A stretch of DNA of 64,000 nucleotides, taken from the NCBI GenBank assembly GCA_036732005.1, contig DAINDF010000010.1, positions 62,001-126,000 on the forward strand. Direction: 5' to 3'. The notes beneath the pieces were generated by a model. That model saw nothing but the letters and a program-made list of their open reading frames with translations. It did no database searches and had not been told where the DNA came from. The number at the start of each line of letters is the position of its first letter. The stretch's first letter is position 1. Below, one piece after another: positions 36,304 to 45,450 of the stretch. Both the position numbers and the translations under genes were made by a program. Source of the DNA: UBA1926 sp036732005 (lineage in GTDB: Bacteria > Planctomycetota > Phycisphaerae > Phycisphaerales > UBA1924).

Positions 36304-37662
36304 ATGCGCACGATCATCGAGCCCTTCCGCATCAAGGCCGTCGAGCCGATCCGGATGAGCACGCCCGACGAACGCGAGCAGATCCTCCGGTCGGCGTCGT
36401 TCAACCTCTTCCTCGTCCACGCCGACGATGTCGTCATCGACCTGCTCACCGATTCGGGCACCGGCGCGATGAGCGCCGAGCAGTGGGCCGGCGTCATGCG
36501 CGCCGACGAGTCATACGCCGGCGCCAGGTCGTTCTATCGCTTCGAAGACCGCATGAAGCAGATCACCGGCTTCGATCACATCCTCCCCACCCACCAGGGA
36601 CGCGCCAGCGAACGCATCCTCTTCGAGCTCCTCGGAGGCCCCGGCAAGATCGTCCCAAACAACGCCCACTTCGACACCACCCGGGCCAACATCGAGCACT
36701 CCGGCGCTGCCGCCATCAACCTCCCCATCCCCGAAGCCGCCGAGCCCGCCAACCGCCACCCCTTCAAGGGCGACATGGACATCAACGCACTCGAACGCCT
36801 CATCGCCGAGGTCGGCCCCGACCGCATCCCCTGCGTCATGCTCACCGTGACCAACAACTCGGGAGGAGGCCAGCCCGTCAGCCTCGCCAACATCCGCGCC
36901 GCCCGGGCTGTCTGCGACCGGCGCCGCCTCCCCCTCTTCCTCGACGCCTGCCGTTTCGCCGAGAACGCCTGGTTCATCAAGACAAGGGAGCCCGGCCAGC
37001 AGAACCGCCCCGTCGCGGAGATCGCCCGAGAGATGTTCGACCTCGCAGACGGAGCCACCATCTCCGCCAAGAAGGACGGGCTCGTCAACATCGGCGGCGT
37101 CCTCCTCCTGCGCGAGCCCGACCTGCTCCGCCGCGCCGGCGAACTGCTCATCCTGACCGAGGGCTATGTCACCTACGGCGGCCTCAGCGGCCGAGACCTT
37201 GAGGCGATGGCCCAGGGCTTCGAAGAAGTCCTCCACGAGGACTACCTCCACTACCGCATCCGCAGCACCGCCTACCTGGGCGAACGCCTCCTCGAAGCCG
37301 GCATCCAGATCGTCGAGCCCCCCGGCGGGCACGCGATCTATGTCGACGCCAAGGCCTTCTGCCCCCACATCCCCCCCGCCCAGTTCCCGGGTCAGGCCGT
37401 CGTCTGCGGCCTCTACCGAGAGGGCGGCATCCGATCCTGCGAGATCGGCAGCGTCATGTTCGGCGGGGCCGGGCACGAGGCCCCCAAGATGGAGCTCGTC
37501 CGCCTCGCGATCCCACGCCGCGTCTACACCCAGAGCCACATCGACTATGTCGCCGAGGTCTTCATCGCGCTCAAGGCAAAGGCAAGAGCCCTGCGTGGCC
37601 TTCGCATCGTCGAAGAACCCCCGGCCCTCCGCCACTTCACCGCCAAATTTGAAGAGTTCTGA
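36304..37662 (+). CDS. tnaA: Tryptophanase (beta-eliminating lyase)
   Basis: 452 residues, ATG 36304. A PLP enzyme of the tryptophanase / tyrosine phenol-lyase family. The PLP-binding lysine is Lys257 in ATISAKKDGLVNIGG; LPTHQGRASERILF and FLDACRFAENAWFIKTREPG are family signatures. The stretch RSCEIGSVMFGG matches tryptophanase (EIGS), where tyrosine phenol-lyase has an Arg in place of the Ile, so indole production from tryptophan is favoured. The C-terminus RHFTAKFEEF is also closer to tryptophanase. No tnaC-like leader or Trp permease is visible. Confidence 0.87.
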   Translation: MRTIIEPFRIKAVEPIRMSTPDEREQILRSASFNLFLVHADDVVIDLLTDSGTGAMSAEQWAGVMRADESYAGARSFYRFEDRMKQITGFDHILPTHQGRASERILFELLGGPGKIVPNNAHFDTTRANIEHSGAAAINLPIPEAAEPANRHPFKGDMDINALERLIAEVGPDRIPCVMLTVTNNSGGGQPVSLANIRAARAVCDRRRLPLFLDACRFAENAWFIKTREPGQQNRPVAEIAREMFDLADGATISAKKDGLVNIGGVLLLREPDLLRRAGELLILTEGYVTYGGLSGRDLEAMAQGFEEVLHEDYLHYRIRSTAYLGERLLEAGIQIVEPPGGHAIYVDAKAFCPHIPPAQFPGQAVVCGLYREGGIRSCEIGSVMFGGAGHEAPKMELVRLAIPRRVYTQSHIDYVAEVFIALKAKARALRGLRIVEEPPALRHFTAKFEEF

Positions 37663-37734
37663 ATCGCCTGCCCGGCCTGTCGCCCCCGCTTCACCCTCCT
37701 ATTGTCTCAGCCCACCCGACCACGGAGCCCACCC

Positions 37735-39324
37735 ATGCCCGACCAGTTCGTCCATCTCCCCGCCGCCTCCAACCAGGCCCTCGGCATCGCCCAGTACGCG
37801 ATCGACTTCCTCTCCGCCGACGCCGCACGCGCCGGAAAGCCCGACCAAGCCGTCCTCCGCCAGACCAACCGCTTCATGACCGACGCCGCCATCTGCGGAA
37901 TCTCCGCCCTCGCCCTGGGCACCAACGCCCCCACCATCCTCCGCCAGGAGGCCCTCGACTACCCCGCCGCCGGCAAGGGCGCCACCGTCTTCGGCTCCAC
38001 CGCCCCAGTCCGCCCCGAGAAGGCCATCGTCGCCAACTGCGCCGCCGTACGCGAGTGGGACAGCAACGGCACCAACTTCGGCTACAACCCCCATCGCGGC
38101 CACACCGCCGGCGAGTTCGGCCACAACGACTTCTACCCCATCGCCATCGCCGCCGCCCAGATGACCGGCGCCAGCGGCGCCAAGGCGCTCCTCGCGATGG
38201 TCTGCCACGACGAGATCCGCGGACGCCTCGCCGAGGTCTTCAGCCTCAAGACCTACAAAATCGACCATGTCCTCCACGGCGCCATCGCCTCCGCCGCCGT
38301 CTACGGCGCCATGATGGGCGCCACCCCCGAGCAAATCGAGAGCGCCATCGGCATGACCGTCGCCCACTATGTCCCCTTCCGCGCCATCCGCGCCGGCAAG
38401 CAGCTCAGCGACTCCAAGGGATCCTCCGCCGCGATCAGCACAGAGGCCGCCATCCTCAGCGTGCAGCGCTCCATGCGCGGCTTCCTCGGCCCGCGCGACA
38501 TCTTCCGCAACCCCGAGGCCGTCTTCCGCATCTTCGAGGGCCCGGGCCAGATGTTCAAGCCCGTCAACGCGACCAGCGCCAACACCGAAAAGAAGGACGC
38601 CAGCCCCTTCGATCTCTATCTCGCCCGCACGGGCGCCGACTTCGCCGTCATGGGCATGCATTTCAAACTGGGCCTCTACGAGCACCAGTCCGCGGGCGCC
38701 ATCCAGGCCATGATCGATCTCTGCGCCGCCAGCCCCGCCCTCCTCGAGAGCAACGGGGCAGCGATCAAGACCATCACCATCACCGCCTACGAGCCCGCCT
38801 TCGGCATCATCGGCGACCCCGCCAAGCGCAACCCCACCACGCGTCAGTCCGCCGACCACTCCATGGTCTACATCATCGCAACCCTGCTGCGCAAGGCGAT
38901 CGAGGGCAAGGCCGCCGGCCGGGCCACGCGGTGGGAGGACCTCATCCTCCTGCCCGAGGACTACTCCGCCGACGCGATCAAGAACCCGCTGACCCGGGCC
39001 CTCATGGACAAGATCCAGTTCGCCCACGGCGGGCCCGAATACGACCGCAGGTACCCCGACGGCATCCCGACCAGCGTCGTCATCGAGACCAGCGACGGCG
39101 CCAAGTCCGACTCCGGCCTCGTCATGTACCCCGCCGGCCACGCCCGCAACACCGCCGCCGACCTCGACGCCCTCCTCGCCAACAAGTGGAAACGCCTCGG
39201 CGCCCTCGCTTCCGACGACCCCGAACCCATCATCGCCCGCTTCGAGAACTACGGCGCCAAGACCAAGGACGAGGTCATGTCCACCCACGCCTTCGAGATC
39301 GACGTCAAGGGCGACTTCGAGTGA
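37735..39324 (+). CDS. MmgE/PrpD family protein (2-methylcitrate dehydratase-like)
   Basis: 529 residues from ATG 37735. The MmgE/PrpD fold is recognised from NCAAVREWDSNGTNFGYN, GHTAGEFGHNDFYPIAIAAA, VFSLKTYKIDHVLHGAIASA and the late DHSMVYIIATLLRKAIEG. The family includes 2-methylcitrate dehydratase of the propionate-degrading cycle and cis-aconitate decarboxylase. It is longer than typical PrpD (about 480) and no prpB or prpC lies nearby, so the substrate is open. Confidence 0.88.
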   Translation: MPDQFVHLPAASNQALGIAQYAIDFLSADAARAGKPDQAVLRQTNRFMTDAAICGISALALGTNAPTILRQEALDYPAAGKGATVFGSTAPVRPEKAIVANCAAVREWDSNGTNFGYNPHRGHTAGEFGHNDFYPIAIAAAQMTGASGAKALLAMVCHDEIRGRLAEVFSLKTYKIDHVLHGAIASAAVYGAMMGATPEQIESAIGMTVAHYVPFRAIRAGKQLSDSKGSSAAISTEAAILSVQRSMRGFLGPRDIFRNPEAVFRIFEGPGQMFKPVNATSANTEKKDASPFDLYLARTGADFAVMGMHFKLGLYEHQSAGAIQAMIDLCAASPALLESNGAAIKTITITAYEPAFGIIGDPAKRNPTTRQSADHSMVYIIATLLRKAIEGKAAGRATRWEDLILLPEDYSADAIKNPLTRALMDKIQFAHGGPEYDRRYPDGIPTSVVIETSDGAKSDSGLVMYPAGHARNTAADLDALLANKWKRLGALASDDPEPIIARFENYGAKTKDEVMSTHAFEIDVKGDFE

Positions 39325-39418
39325 CATGCAGTTCCTGAGGAACATCAGCGGGTCCAACGCGGAGGTCGCCGAGCAGTGCTGTCAGAGCGTGGAGCGTCAG
39401 CGACATGTTTTTCCCCTC

Positions 39419-39565
39419 CCTCCCCCGCGCCTGTGGGGGAGGTGGCCGGAGCAAAGCGAAGGCCGGAGGTGGCGTGCAACCAAACGTGGAACCCAAGCGA
39501 CATGAGTCCGCTCTCCTCCCCCGTCACCGACGGGGGAGGTGGCCCGCGCAGCGGGTCGGAGGGGG
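39419..39565. repeat. Two REP-like hairpin elements
   Basis: Copy one: stem CCTCCCCC 39419-39426 with 39435-39442, followed by GTGGCCGGAGCAAAGCG. Copy two: stem CCTCCCCCGTC 39515-39525 with 39529-39539, followed by a second hairpin CCCGC/GCGGG (39543-39555) and GTCGGAGGGGG. Both sit between the MmgE/PrpD gene and the convergent small membrane protein gene, the usual place of repetitive extragenic palindromes. Confidence 0.6.
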
Positions 39566-39577
39566 TGCCTCTGAGTT

Positions 39578-39883
39578 TCAACGAAACTGCCAGAGAATCG
39601 GCTCAAGCACAAATATCCAGATCGGCGCAAAGAACAGTGTCACCAGGAACCAAAACGCCCAGCCGATCGATTTTTCGTGAAGAATCCCGGCGACGATAAT
39701 GCGAATCAGAATCACGCCGAAGACAATCACATGCGCCAATCCCCTCGCGTGATTCGCCGCGGGGCCGTCAAGCGCCGGCGTCAGGATGCTCGAAATGAGC
39801 AGCCCAACCACCCAAGCCACAAGCAGATGCTTTACCGGCCATTCTCGCCGATACGGCGGCTTGAACAAACTCGCCTCTGGCAT
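39578..39883 (-). CDS. Small hypothetical membrane protein
   Basis: 101 residues from ATG 39883. Three membrane segments: LLVAWVVGLLISSILTPAL, HVIVFGVILIRIIVAGIL and AFWFLVTLFFAPIWIFVLEP. Short basic N-terminus (YRREWPVKH). No family recognised. Divergent from the LOG gene with 20 bases between the starts. Confidence 0.65.
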   Translation of the reverse strand: MPEASLFKPPYRREWPVKHLLVAWVVGLLISSILTPALDGPAANHARGLAHVIVFGVILIRIIVAGILHEKSIGWAFWFLVTLFFAPIWIFVLEPILWQFR

Positions 39884-39903
39884 CGCACGAGTATAACTGG
39901 CCT

Positions 39904-40455
39904 ATGCCAACCACATCCCTCGCCGTCTTCTGCTCCGCACGCGACAACCTCGCCCCCGCATTCGTCCACGCCGCACGCGACATCGGCACGCGGCTCGCCA
40001 ACCGACGCATCGGCATCGTCTACGGCGGCGGAGGCGGCGGCCTCATGGGTGAACTCGCCACCGCCGCCCTGCACGCCGGCGGCCGCGTCACCGGCGTCAT
40101 CCCACGCTCCATGGTCGAGGCCGAGAAAGCCCACCGAGGCGTCTCCGAACTCATCGTCATCGACACCATGCACGAGCGCAAGCAGATCATGGCCGACCGC
40201 GCCGACGCCTTCCTCGCCCTCCCGGGCGGCGTCGGCACCCTCGACGAGATCTTCGAGGCCATCACCTGGAACCAGCTCGCCATCCACGACAAGCCCGTCG
40301 GCTTCCTCGATGTCGAAGGCTTCTACACCCCACTCCGCGCCTTCCTCAACCACGCCCACGCCCAGGGCTTCATCCCCGAGGCGACAATGAAACGCCTCAA
40401 GTTCGAGAGCCGGCCAGAAGACCTTCTCAGGTCGGTCGGCCTTCCCGTGAACTGA
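39904..40455 (+). CDS. LOG family phosphoribohydrolase (TIGR00730 type)
   Basis: 183 residues. The family motif PGGVGTLDEIFEA (about 102-114) and the earlier IGIVYGGGGGGLMGELATA are present. LOG proteins release a free base from cytokinin riboside monophosphates or cleave other nucleotides; many bacterial members serve general nucleotide clean-up. Length is normal. Its 3' end overlaps the convergent dus gene by 29 bases. Confidence 0.92.
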   Translation: MPTTSLAVFCSARDNLAPAFVHAARDIGTRLANRRIGIVYGGGGGGLMGELATAALHAGGRVTGVIPRSMVEAEKAHRGVSELIVIDTMHERKQIMADRADAFLALPGGVGTLDEIFEAITWNQLAIHDKPVGFLDVEGFYTPLRAFLNHAHAQGFIPEATMKRLKFESRPEDLLRSVGLPVN

Positions 40456-41542
40456 CCGGCTCGGCCAATTCCCCCCGCCGCCACGCCTCGACCGCCCGGT
40501 GGACCTCCCCGGCCGAACCCGCGTTCCGGATCGCCTCCTTCAAAGGGCGCGAGTGCGACCCGTTGATGTGCTTGCCGATCCGGCTGATCTTGTGCCCGAT
40601 CCGGTGCAGCGCGTACCGCTCATCCCGGTACGCACACATCCGATCGAAGTACGCGAGCACGATGTCGAGCTTCTCGTCCTCCGTCGGCTCAATCGCCCCA
40701 GTCCCCGTCTGAGCCGCCCACGCCATCCGGAAGATCCACGGCATCGCAAAAGCGCCCCGTCCGATCATCACCCCCGCGCACCCCGTCTCGTCGATCATCG
40801 ACACCGCGTCCCCAGGCGCCACCACATCGCCGTTCCCGATCACCGGCACCCCCCCGCCCACGGCGCCCGTGTACCGCCCCGTCGCCTCCCCCACCGCCTC
40901 CACCACGCGCCGGATCCCCTCGTGCCGGCACGAGCCCTTGAACAGCATCTCCGTCGTCCGGCCGTGCACCGTCACCCCCGCGACGCCCACGCCCGCCAGC
41001 CGAACCGCAAGGTCGCACGCACACCCCGCGTCGTACGCCGCCTCGTCCCACCCCAGCCGCATCTTGCAGGTCAGCGGCACGCCCCCCGGCAGCGCCGCCC
41101 GCACCGCCTCGGCGATCCGCACCGCCCCGGGAACATCGCACATCAGCTTCGACCCGCCGTCCCGCTTCGTCACCTTGTCGACCGGGCACCCCATGTTGAT
41201 GTCGACCACCGTCGCCCCGTGATCGACGCACCACCGCGCCGCGTCCGCCAGCAGGCGAGCGTCCGACCCGTACAACTGCATCCCCACCGGCCGGTCCAGG
41301 TCGTTCGTCCGCGCCAGATCGACCGACTTCTCCCCACCCGCGAGCAGCCCGTGCGGGCTCAGCAGATCCGTGCACGCAAGCCCCACGCCCCCGAGTTCAC
41401 GGCAGGTCACACGCCAAGCAAGGTCAGACCACCCCGCGATCGGCGCGAGCATCAGGTTCGTCGCCAGCCGAACCGGGCCAATCTGGAGCGGCACCCCGAG
41501 CACGGGCCAATGGTACGAGCCCAGCCCCTCCCGCCGACTCAA
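40427..41542 (-). CDS. tRNA-dihydrouridine synthase (Dus family)
   Basis: 371 residues. FMN-binding barrel: NLMLAPIAGWSDLAWRVTCR, TDLLSPHGLLAG, VGMQLYGSDARLLADAARWC, and the signature VDINMGCPVDKVTKRDGGSK with the catalytic Cys. Later come GVTVHGRTTEMLFKGS and VIGNGDVVAPGDA. It reduces uridines of tRNA to dihydrouridine with NADPH. The start appears to be a TTG overlapping the stop of the YkgJ-like gene (TTGA), indicating coupling. DusB type is most likely. Confidence 0.92.
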   Translation of the reverse strand: MSRREGLGSYHWPVLGVPLQIGPVRLATNLMLAPIAGWSDLAWRVTCRELGGVGLACTDLLSPHGLLAGGEKSVDLARTNDLDRPVGMQLYGSDARLLADAARWCVDHGATVVDINMGCPVDKVTKRDGGSKLMCDVPGAVRIAEAVRAALPGGVPLTCKMRLGWDEAAYDAGCACDLAVRLAGVGVAGVTVHGRTTEMLFKGSCRHEGIRRVVEAVGEATGRYTGAVGGGVPVIGNGDVVAPGDAVSMIDETGCAGVMIGRGAFAMPWIFRMAWAAQTGTGAIEPTEDEKLDIVLAYFDRMCAYRDERYALHRIGHKISRIGKHINGSHSRPLKEAIRNAGSAGEVHRAVEAWRRGELAEPVSSREGRPT

Positions 41543-42126
41543 CCCGCCGGACGCGTCCGGACCTCAGGCCGCATCGGCTTGCCCTCGATCAACACGCTCA
41601 CCGGCGAGAAACGAGCCTCCGCCGCCCGGCGGATGACGATACGCCCCGGCTTGCGGGACTCGAACACACGCAGCTGCCGACGCACCCGCGGAGTGTCCAG
41701 CGCCCCAGCGCGGAACTCCACCACCCCGAGCCCCGGTTCCCCGTCCGCCATTGTCACCGTCTGCCACATCACCCCGAGAATGTCCGGCCGGTCCAGGTCA
41801 TCCCCAAGCCCCTGCTTCCACGCACAGTCAAAGTCACGGCAAACCTGCGGGCGATCCGCGTAGATCCGGCATGGCGCCGACGCCGACTCGGTGTCGCAAT
41901 GCCGGCACCAGGTGTCGATCGGCTTGCCCAACTCGGGGATGTCAGGCAGCCGGCAGCACGCCCGGCACTGCCCGCACTCCCGAGCCGCACTGAGCTCCGG
42001 GGCATCAGGCCGCCGAACAGGCCGAGTCGGCGGAAGCGGCCGACCGACAACGGTCACCAGAGGCACCGGCTCCTCCCGCCGTCCCGGCGGCCTCATACGG
42101 CCATGCTGCCCATCCTGCGTGGACAT
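41539..42126 (-). CDS. YkgJ-type cysteine cluster protein
   Basis: 195 residues from ATG 42126. A zinc/iron-chelating Cys cluster: CGQCRACCRLPDIPELGKP, then WCRHC, CRIYADRPQVCRDFDCAW. This spacing is characteristic of the YkgJ/CxxCxxCC family (PF03692), which is thought to bind a metal cluster. The C-terminal 80 residues are a plain alpha/beta part. Overlaps the dus gene by four bases; the two are probably one operon. Confidence 0.85.
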   Translation of the reverse strand: MSTQDGQHGRMRPPGRREEPVPLVTVVGRPLPPTRPVRRPDAPELSAARECGQCRACCRLPDIPELGKPIDTWCRHCDTESASAPCRIYADRPQVCRDFDCAWKQGLGDDLDRPDILGVMWQTVTMADGEPGLGVVEFRAGALDTPRVRRQLRVFESRKPGRIVIRRAAEARFSPVSVLIEGKPMRPEVRTRPAG

Positions 42127-42267
42127 GCACCTAGTTATCGTGCATCCGCCCCGCCGGCTGCAGCGGCGAAGCCAAAATTGCCGCCACCCCCCCGGAACCG
42201 CGGACAACGCGGTACCATGGGCGTCCCCCCCGGGCCCCACTCTCTTCCCCAAGGACGGCGAACGCGC

Positions 42268-43827
42268 GTGTACCAGGCCCTGCTCACCCGCAAGTACCTG
42301 ACCAGCAAGATCATGCCCCTCCTCGCGATGGCGGCGGTCATGCTCAGCGTCGCCACCGTCCTCGTCACATGGTCCGTCATGGGGGGGTTCCTCAACACCC
42401 TCCTCCGCTCCGGCAGGACCCTCATCGGCGATGTCTCCATCCACTGGCCCAATGTCGGATTCCCCTACTACGACGACCTCTGCCAACGCCTCGAAGCCGA
42501 CCCGCGGGTCGCCGCCGCGGCGCCCGTCATCGAGAGCTTCGGCGTCGTCGCCCTCCCCGACGACCAGGTCCACGGCGTCCTCGTCAAAGGGGTCGAAGGC
42601 GAGCGATACGCCCGCGTCACCGGCTACGCCGACACCGTATGGTGGAAACCCCTTGCCACCCCCATGCGCAAGGACGCCGAACGACTCGACCCACGCCTCG
42701 GCCAGAGCGGCTACTTCGCAGGCGAAGACTGGGCCGCACGCCACGACGCCGGCCTGACCCTCACCAAGCCCGACGGCAGCGCCGCCGCCGTCCTCGGCAT
42801 CGAACTCAGCGGGTGGAACTTCCGCCTCCCCTCCGGGGTCTATGTCCCCGGCGCCCCGGCCCGCGCCACACGCGAAGGCGAAACCGCCAACATCAACCTG
42901 TTCCTCCCCGACACCGAGGTCACCCTCCACCTCATGCCCCTCGACAGCCGGGGCAGAGGCGTCGAGATGGCCACCCGCACCATCCCCGTCGCCAACGAGT
43001 TCCATTCCGGCATCTACGAGGCCGACTCCCAGACACTCTTCGCCCGGCTCGACCTCGTCCAGCGCATGCTCAAGATGGACCGCGCCGAACGCATCGAGCA
43101 GCCCGAGTCTCCGTTCGCCTTCGACCCCGCAACAGGCCGCCTTGTCGAGCAGTCCGCCCGGGTCGTCGGCATCGACCCCGCCCGGGTCACCACCGTCCTC
43201 GTCCGCGCCGCCCAGGGCGTCCCCGTCGAGACCGAGTCCGAGATCCTCCGCTTCCGGGAGGCCTGCGAGCAGATCTATGCAGAGTTCGCCAAGGCCCACC
43301 CAGGCGAGGTGCCCGCGCAGGGGTCCATCGTCATCCGCTCCTGGCGTGACCTTAACCGCTCCATGATCGCCGCCGTCGAGAAGGAGACCGGCCTCGTCCT
43401 CTTCGTCTTCGGCCTCGTCTGCTTCACCACCGTCTTCCTCGTCCTCGCCATCTTCTGGAGCATGGTCAGCGAGAAGACCAAGGACATCGGCATCCTCCGA
43501 TCACTCGGAGCAAGCACCCCCGGCATCACCTGGCTCTGGCTGCGATACGGCGCCGCCGTCGGCATCGTCGGCTCAGGCGCCGGATTCCTCGCCGCCTGGG
43601 CCATCGTCCGGAACATCAACGAGATCCACGAGTGGCTCGGCCAGAACCTTGGCCTCGTCATCTGGGACCCCTCCGTCTACTACTTCTTCGAGATCCCCTC
43701 CGACATGGACTGGCAGAAAGCCGCAACGGTCGTCTCCGCCGGCATCCTCACCTGCCTCGTCGGCGCCGCAATCCCCGCCACCCGCGCCGGCCTAATGGAC
43801 CCCGTCCGCGCCCTCCGTTTCGAGTAG
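42268..43827 (+). CDS. ABC transporter permease of the LolC/LolE (FtsX) type
   Basis: 519 residues from GTG 42268. One N-terminal membrane helix (MPLLAMAAVMLSVATVLV), a large periplasmic domain of about 330 residues, and three helices at the C-terminus (GLVLFVFGLVCFTTVFLVLA, AAVGIVGSGAGFLAAWAIV, AATVVSAGILTCLVGAAIP). The coupling sequence KTKDIGILRSLGAS is the typical FtsX/LolCE loop. With the ATPase three bases downstream it makes a lipoprotein-release or efflux machine of the inner membrane. Confidence 0.9.
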   Translation: MYQALLTRKYLTSKIMPLLAMAAVMLSVATVLVTWSVMGGFLNTLLRSGRTLIGDVSIHWPNVGFPYYDDLCQRLEADPRVAAAAPVIESFGVVALPDDQVHGVLVKGVEGERYARVTGYADTVWWKPLATPMRKDAERLDPRLGQSGYFAGEDWAARHDAGLTLTKPDGSAAAVLGIELSGWNFRLPSGVYVPGAPARATREGETANINLFLPDTEVTLHLMPLDSRGRGVEMATRTIPVANEFHSGIYEADSQTLFARLDLVQRMLKMDRAERIEQPESPFAFDPATGRLVEQSARVVGIDPARVTTVLVRAAQGVPVETESEILRFREACEQIYAEFAKAHPGEVPAQGSIVIRSWRDLNRSMIAAVEKETGLVLFVFGLVCFTTVFLVLAIFWSMVSEKTKDIGILRSLGASTPGITWLWLRYGAAVGIVGSGAGFLAAWAIVRNINEIHEWLGQNLGLVIWDPSVYYFFEIPSDMDWQKAATVVSAGILTCLVGAAIPATRAGLMDPVRALRFE

Positions 43828-43830
43828 ACG

Positions 43831-44568
43831 ATGACCACCACACCAATCATCGCCGCGGAGAACCTCCACAAGACCTACCGCATGGGCCGCGTCCGCGTCC
43901 CCGTCCTTCGGGGCCTTTCCATCTCCGTCGAACAGGGTGAATGCGTCGCCGTCCTCGGCGCCTCCGGCTCCGGCAAGAGCACCCTCCTTCACCTCCTCGG
44001 AGGCCTCGACCGCCCCGACCGAAAGCCCCCCGCCCGCATCGCCTACGACAACCGCATTCTCGGCGACATGCCCTCTGCCGAACTCGATCGATACCGGGCG
44101 AGCCAGGTCGGCTTCGTCTTCCAGTTCTATCACCTCCTCCCGGAACTCCGCGTCCTGGAGAATGTCACCGTCGGCGCCATGGTCCGCCACGGCCGCTTTG
44201 GGTATCTCGCAAAACGCGGCGCGATCGCCCGCCGCGCCGCCGACCTCCTCGATGCCTTCGGGCTCGCCCACCGCCTCCGACACCGACCGGGCGAACTCTC
44301 GGGTGGAGAGCGCCAGCGCGTCGCCATCGCCCGCGCCCTCATCAACGAACCACGCATCCTCCTCGCCGACGAGCCCACCGGGAACCTCGACCGAGCCACC
44401 GGCGAGTCAATCCTCGACGCCATCGCCACCCTGAGGGCCCGTCTCGGCCTCACCATCGTCATGGTCACCCACGACCAGCATGTTGCCGACCGGGCCGACA
44501 GGGTCGTCCGGCTTGTGGACGGGGTGGTCGCCCAAGATCCCAAGGATGCCCCCGCCCCCGTGTCCTGA
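43831..44568 (+). CDS. ABC transporter ATP-binding protein of the LolD type
   Basis: 245 residues. Walker A GASGSGKST (43-51), Q-loop around FVFQFYHLLPELRVLENV, ABC signature LSGGERQRVAIARAL, Walker B ILLADEPTGNLD and H-loop MVTHDQHVAD are all intact. LolD/MacB family features such as YHLLPELRVLENV are seen. It energises the permease encoded just upstream. Confidence 0.95.
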   Translation: MTTTPIIAAENLHKTYRMGRVRVPVLRGLSISVEQGECVAVLGASGSGKSTLLHLLGGLDRPDRKPPARIAYDNRILGDMPSAELDRYRASQVGFVFQFYHLLPELRVLENVTVGAMVRHGRFGYLAKRGAIARRAADLLDAFGLAHRLRHRPGELSGGERQRVAIARALINEPRILLADEPTGNLDRATGESILDAIATLRARLGLTIVMVTHDQHVADRADRVVRLVDGVVAQDPKDAPAPVS

Positions 44569-45215
44569 CCGGTCGGGAGCCGTAAAGTCTCACTCCACAC
44601 GAAACGCCACGGCACCGAACCCGCAAACATCACCAAGAGCACGAGTGACCCGAGCCGCCGAGACATCCCCCCAAGCCCCGGGCCTGCCCCAGAAAGCCCG
44701 GGTCCTCCCCTGGGAAGACTCCTCCGCCAGGAACATCGTCCTCCAGGGCGAGGCAGGACCCGTCCCCGGCAAAGTCGTCCAGGTCGGATCGGGCCCCGAT
44801 GTCGTCTTCCTCCACGGCCTCGTCGGCCTCAACGACCACTGGGGCGGCGTGATCACCCGCTGCATGGGTGAGGTCCGCGGCACCCTCCTCGAACTCCCCC
44901 TCCTCGACCTCAAGGGCTCCGACTGCACCATCCAGGGCGTCACCGCGCTCACAATCTCCTTCCTTGAAGACCACCTCGCCCGCCCCACCGTGCTCGCCGG
45001 CAACTCCTTCGGCGGACATGTCGCCCTCCGCGTCGCCATCAAACGCCCCGACCTCGTCCGCGGCCTCGTCCTCGCCGGCTCCAGCGGCCTCTTCGAACGA
45101 ACCCTCGTCCTGGGCGCCCCCATCCGCCCCCCCAGAGAATGTGTCGCCGAGATGATCAGCTAACTCTTTTACGACCCAAGGGCCATGCACGAGGACGACA
45201 TCGACCGCGCCCACG

Positions 45216-45225
45216 NNNNNNNNNN
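45216..45225. other. Assembly gap (10 N)
   Basis: Ten undetermined bases inside the alpha/beta hydrolase gene. The flanks belong to unrelated proteins, so the gap marks a scaffold join. Confidence 0.98.
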
Positions 45226-45450
45226 CACGATCACGCCCGAGGCAAAGGAGCATATCTGGACCGCGCTGACCTCGCTCGCCTCGGCGCCGGTCGAGGAGCG
45301 GACTATCACCGGCCTGAACGTTCTGCTCCAGTCGAACGATCTGAAGCAGGCGCTTCGTCCCTATTGCGTCGGCGGCCCGTATGGGCGGCTGCTCGACGCG
45401 GAGACCGAACACCTCGGCTCGGCCGACGTGCAGGCGTTCGAAATCGAGGG
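45226..45450 (+). pseudogene. Fragment of a conjugal-transfer ATPase (TrbE/VirB4 type), probable chimera
   Basis: About 75 codons in one frame read TITPEAKEHIWTALTSLA, then ITGLNVLLQSNDLKQAL, RPYCVGGPYGRLLDAE and LGSADVQAFEIEG. This is the TrbE segment between the Walker motifs, as known from proteobacterial conjugation clusters. It has no start, no stop and no other transfer gene nearby. ACGT occurs twice in this short stretch, against about two in the 12 kb to its left. A stray contig from another organism inserted at the gap is the simplest explanation. Confidence 0.8.

Noticed and set aside
36304..37662. Tyrosine phenol-lyase
   Set aside because: The phenol-lyase-specific Arg before the late Gly is Ile here and the surrounding EIGS word is that of tryptophanase.
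37699..39357. 552-codon open frame opposite the MmgE/PrpD gene
   Set aside because: Same composition artefact; Gly/Val/Asp-rich repeats mirror the third-position C of the real gene.
45226..45450. A conjugative element in this region
   Set aside because: Only an internal piece of one transfer protein is present, directly next to an assembly gap and inside a disrupted gene; no other transfer gene exists in the window.
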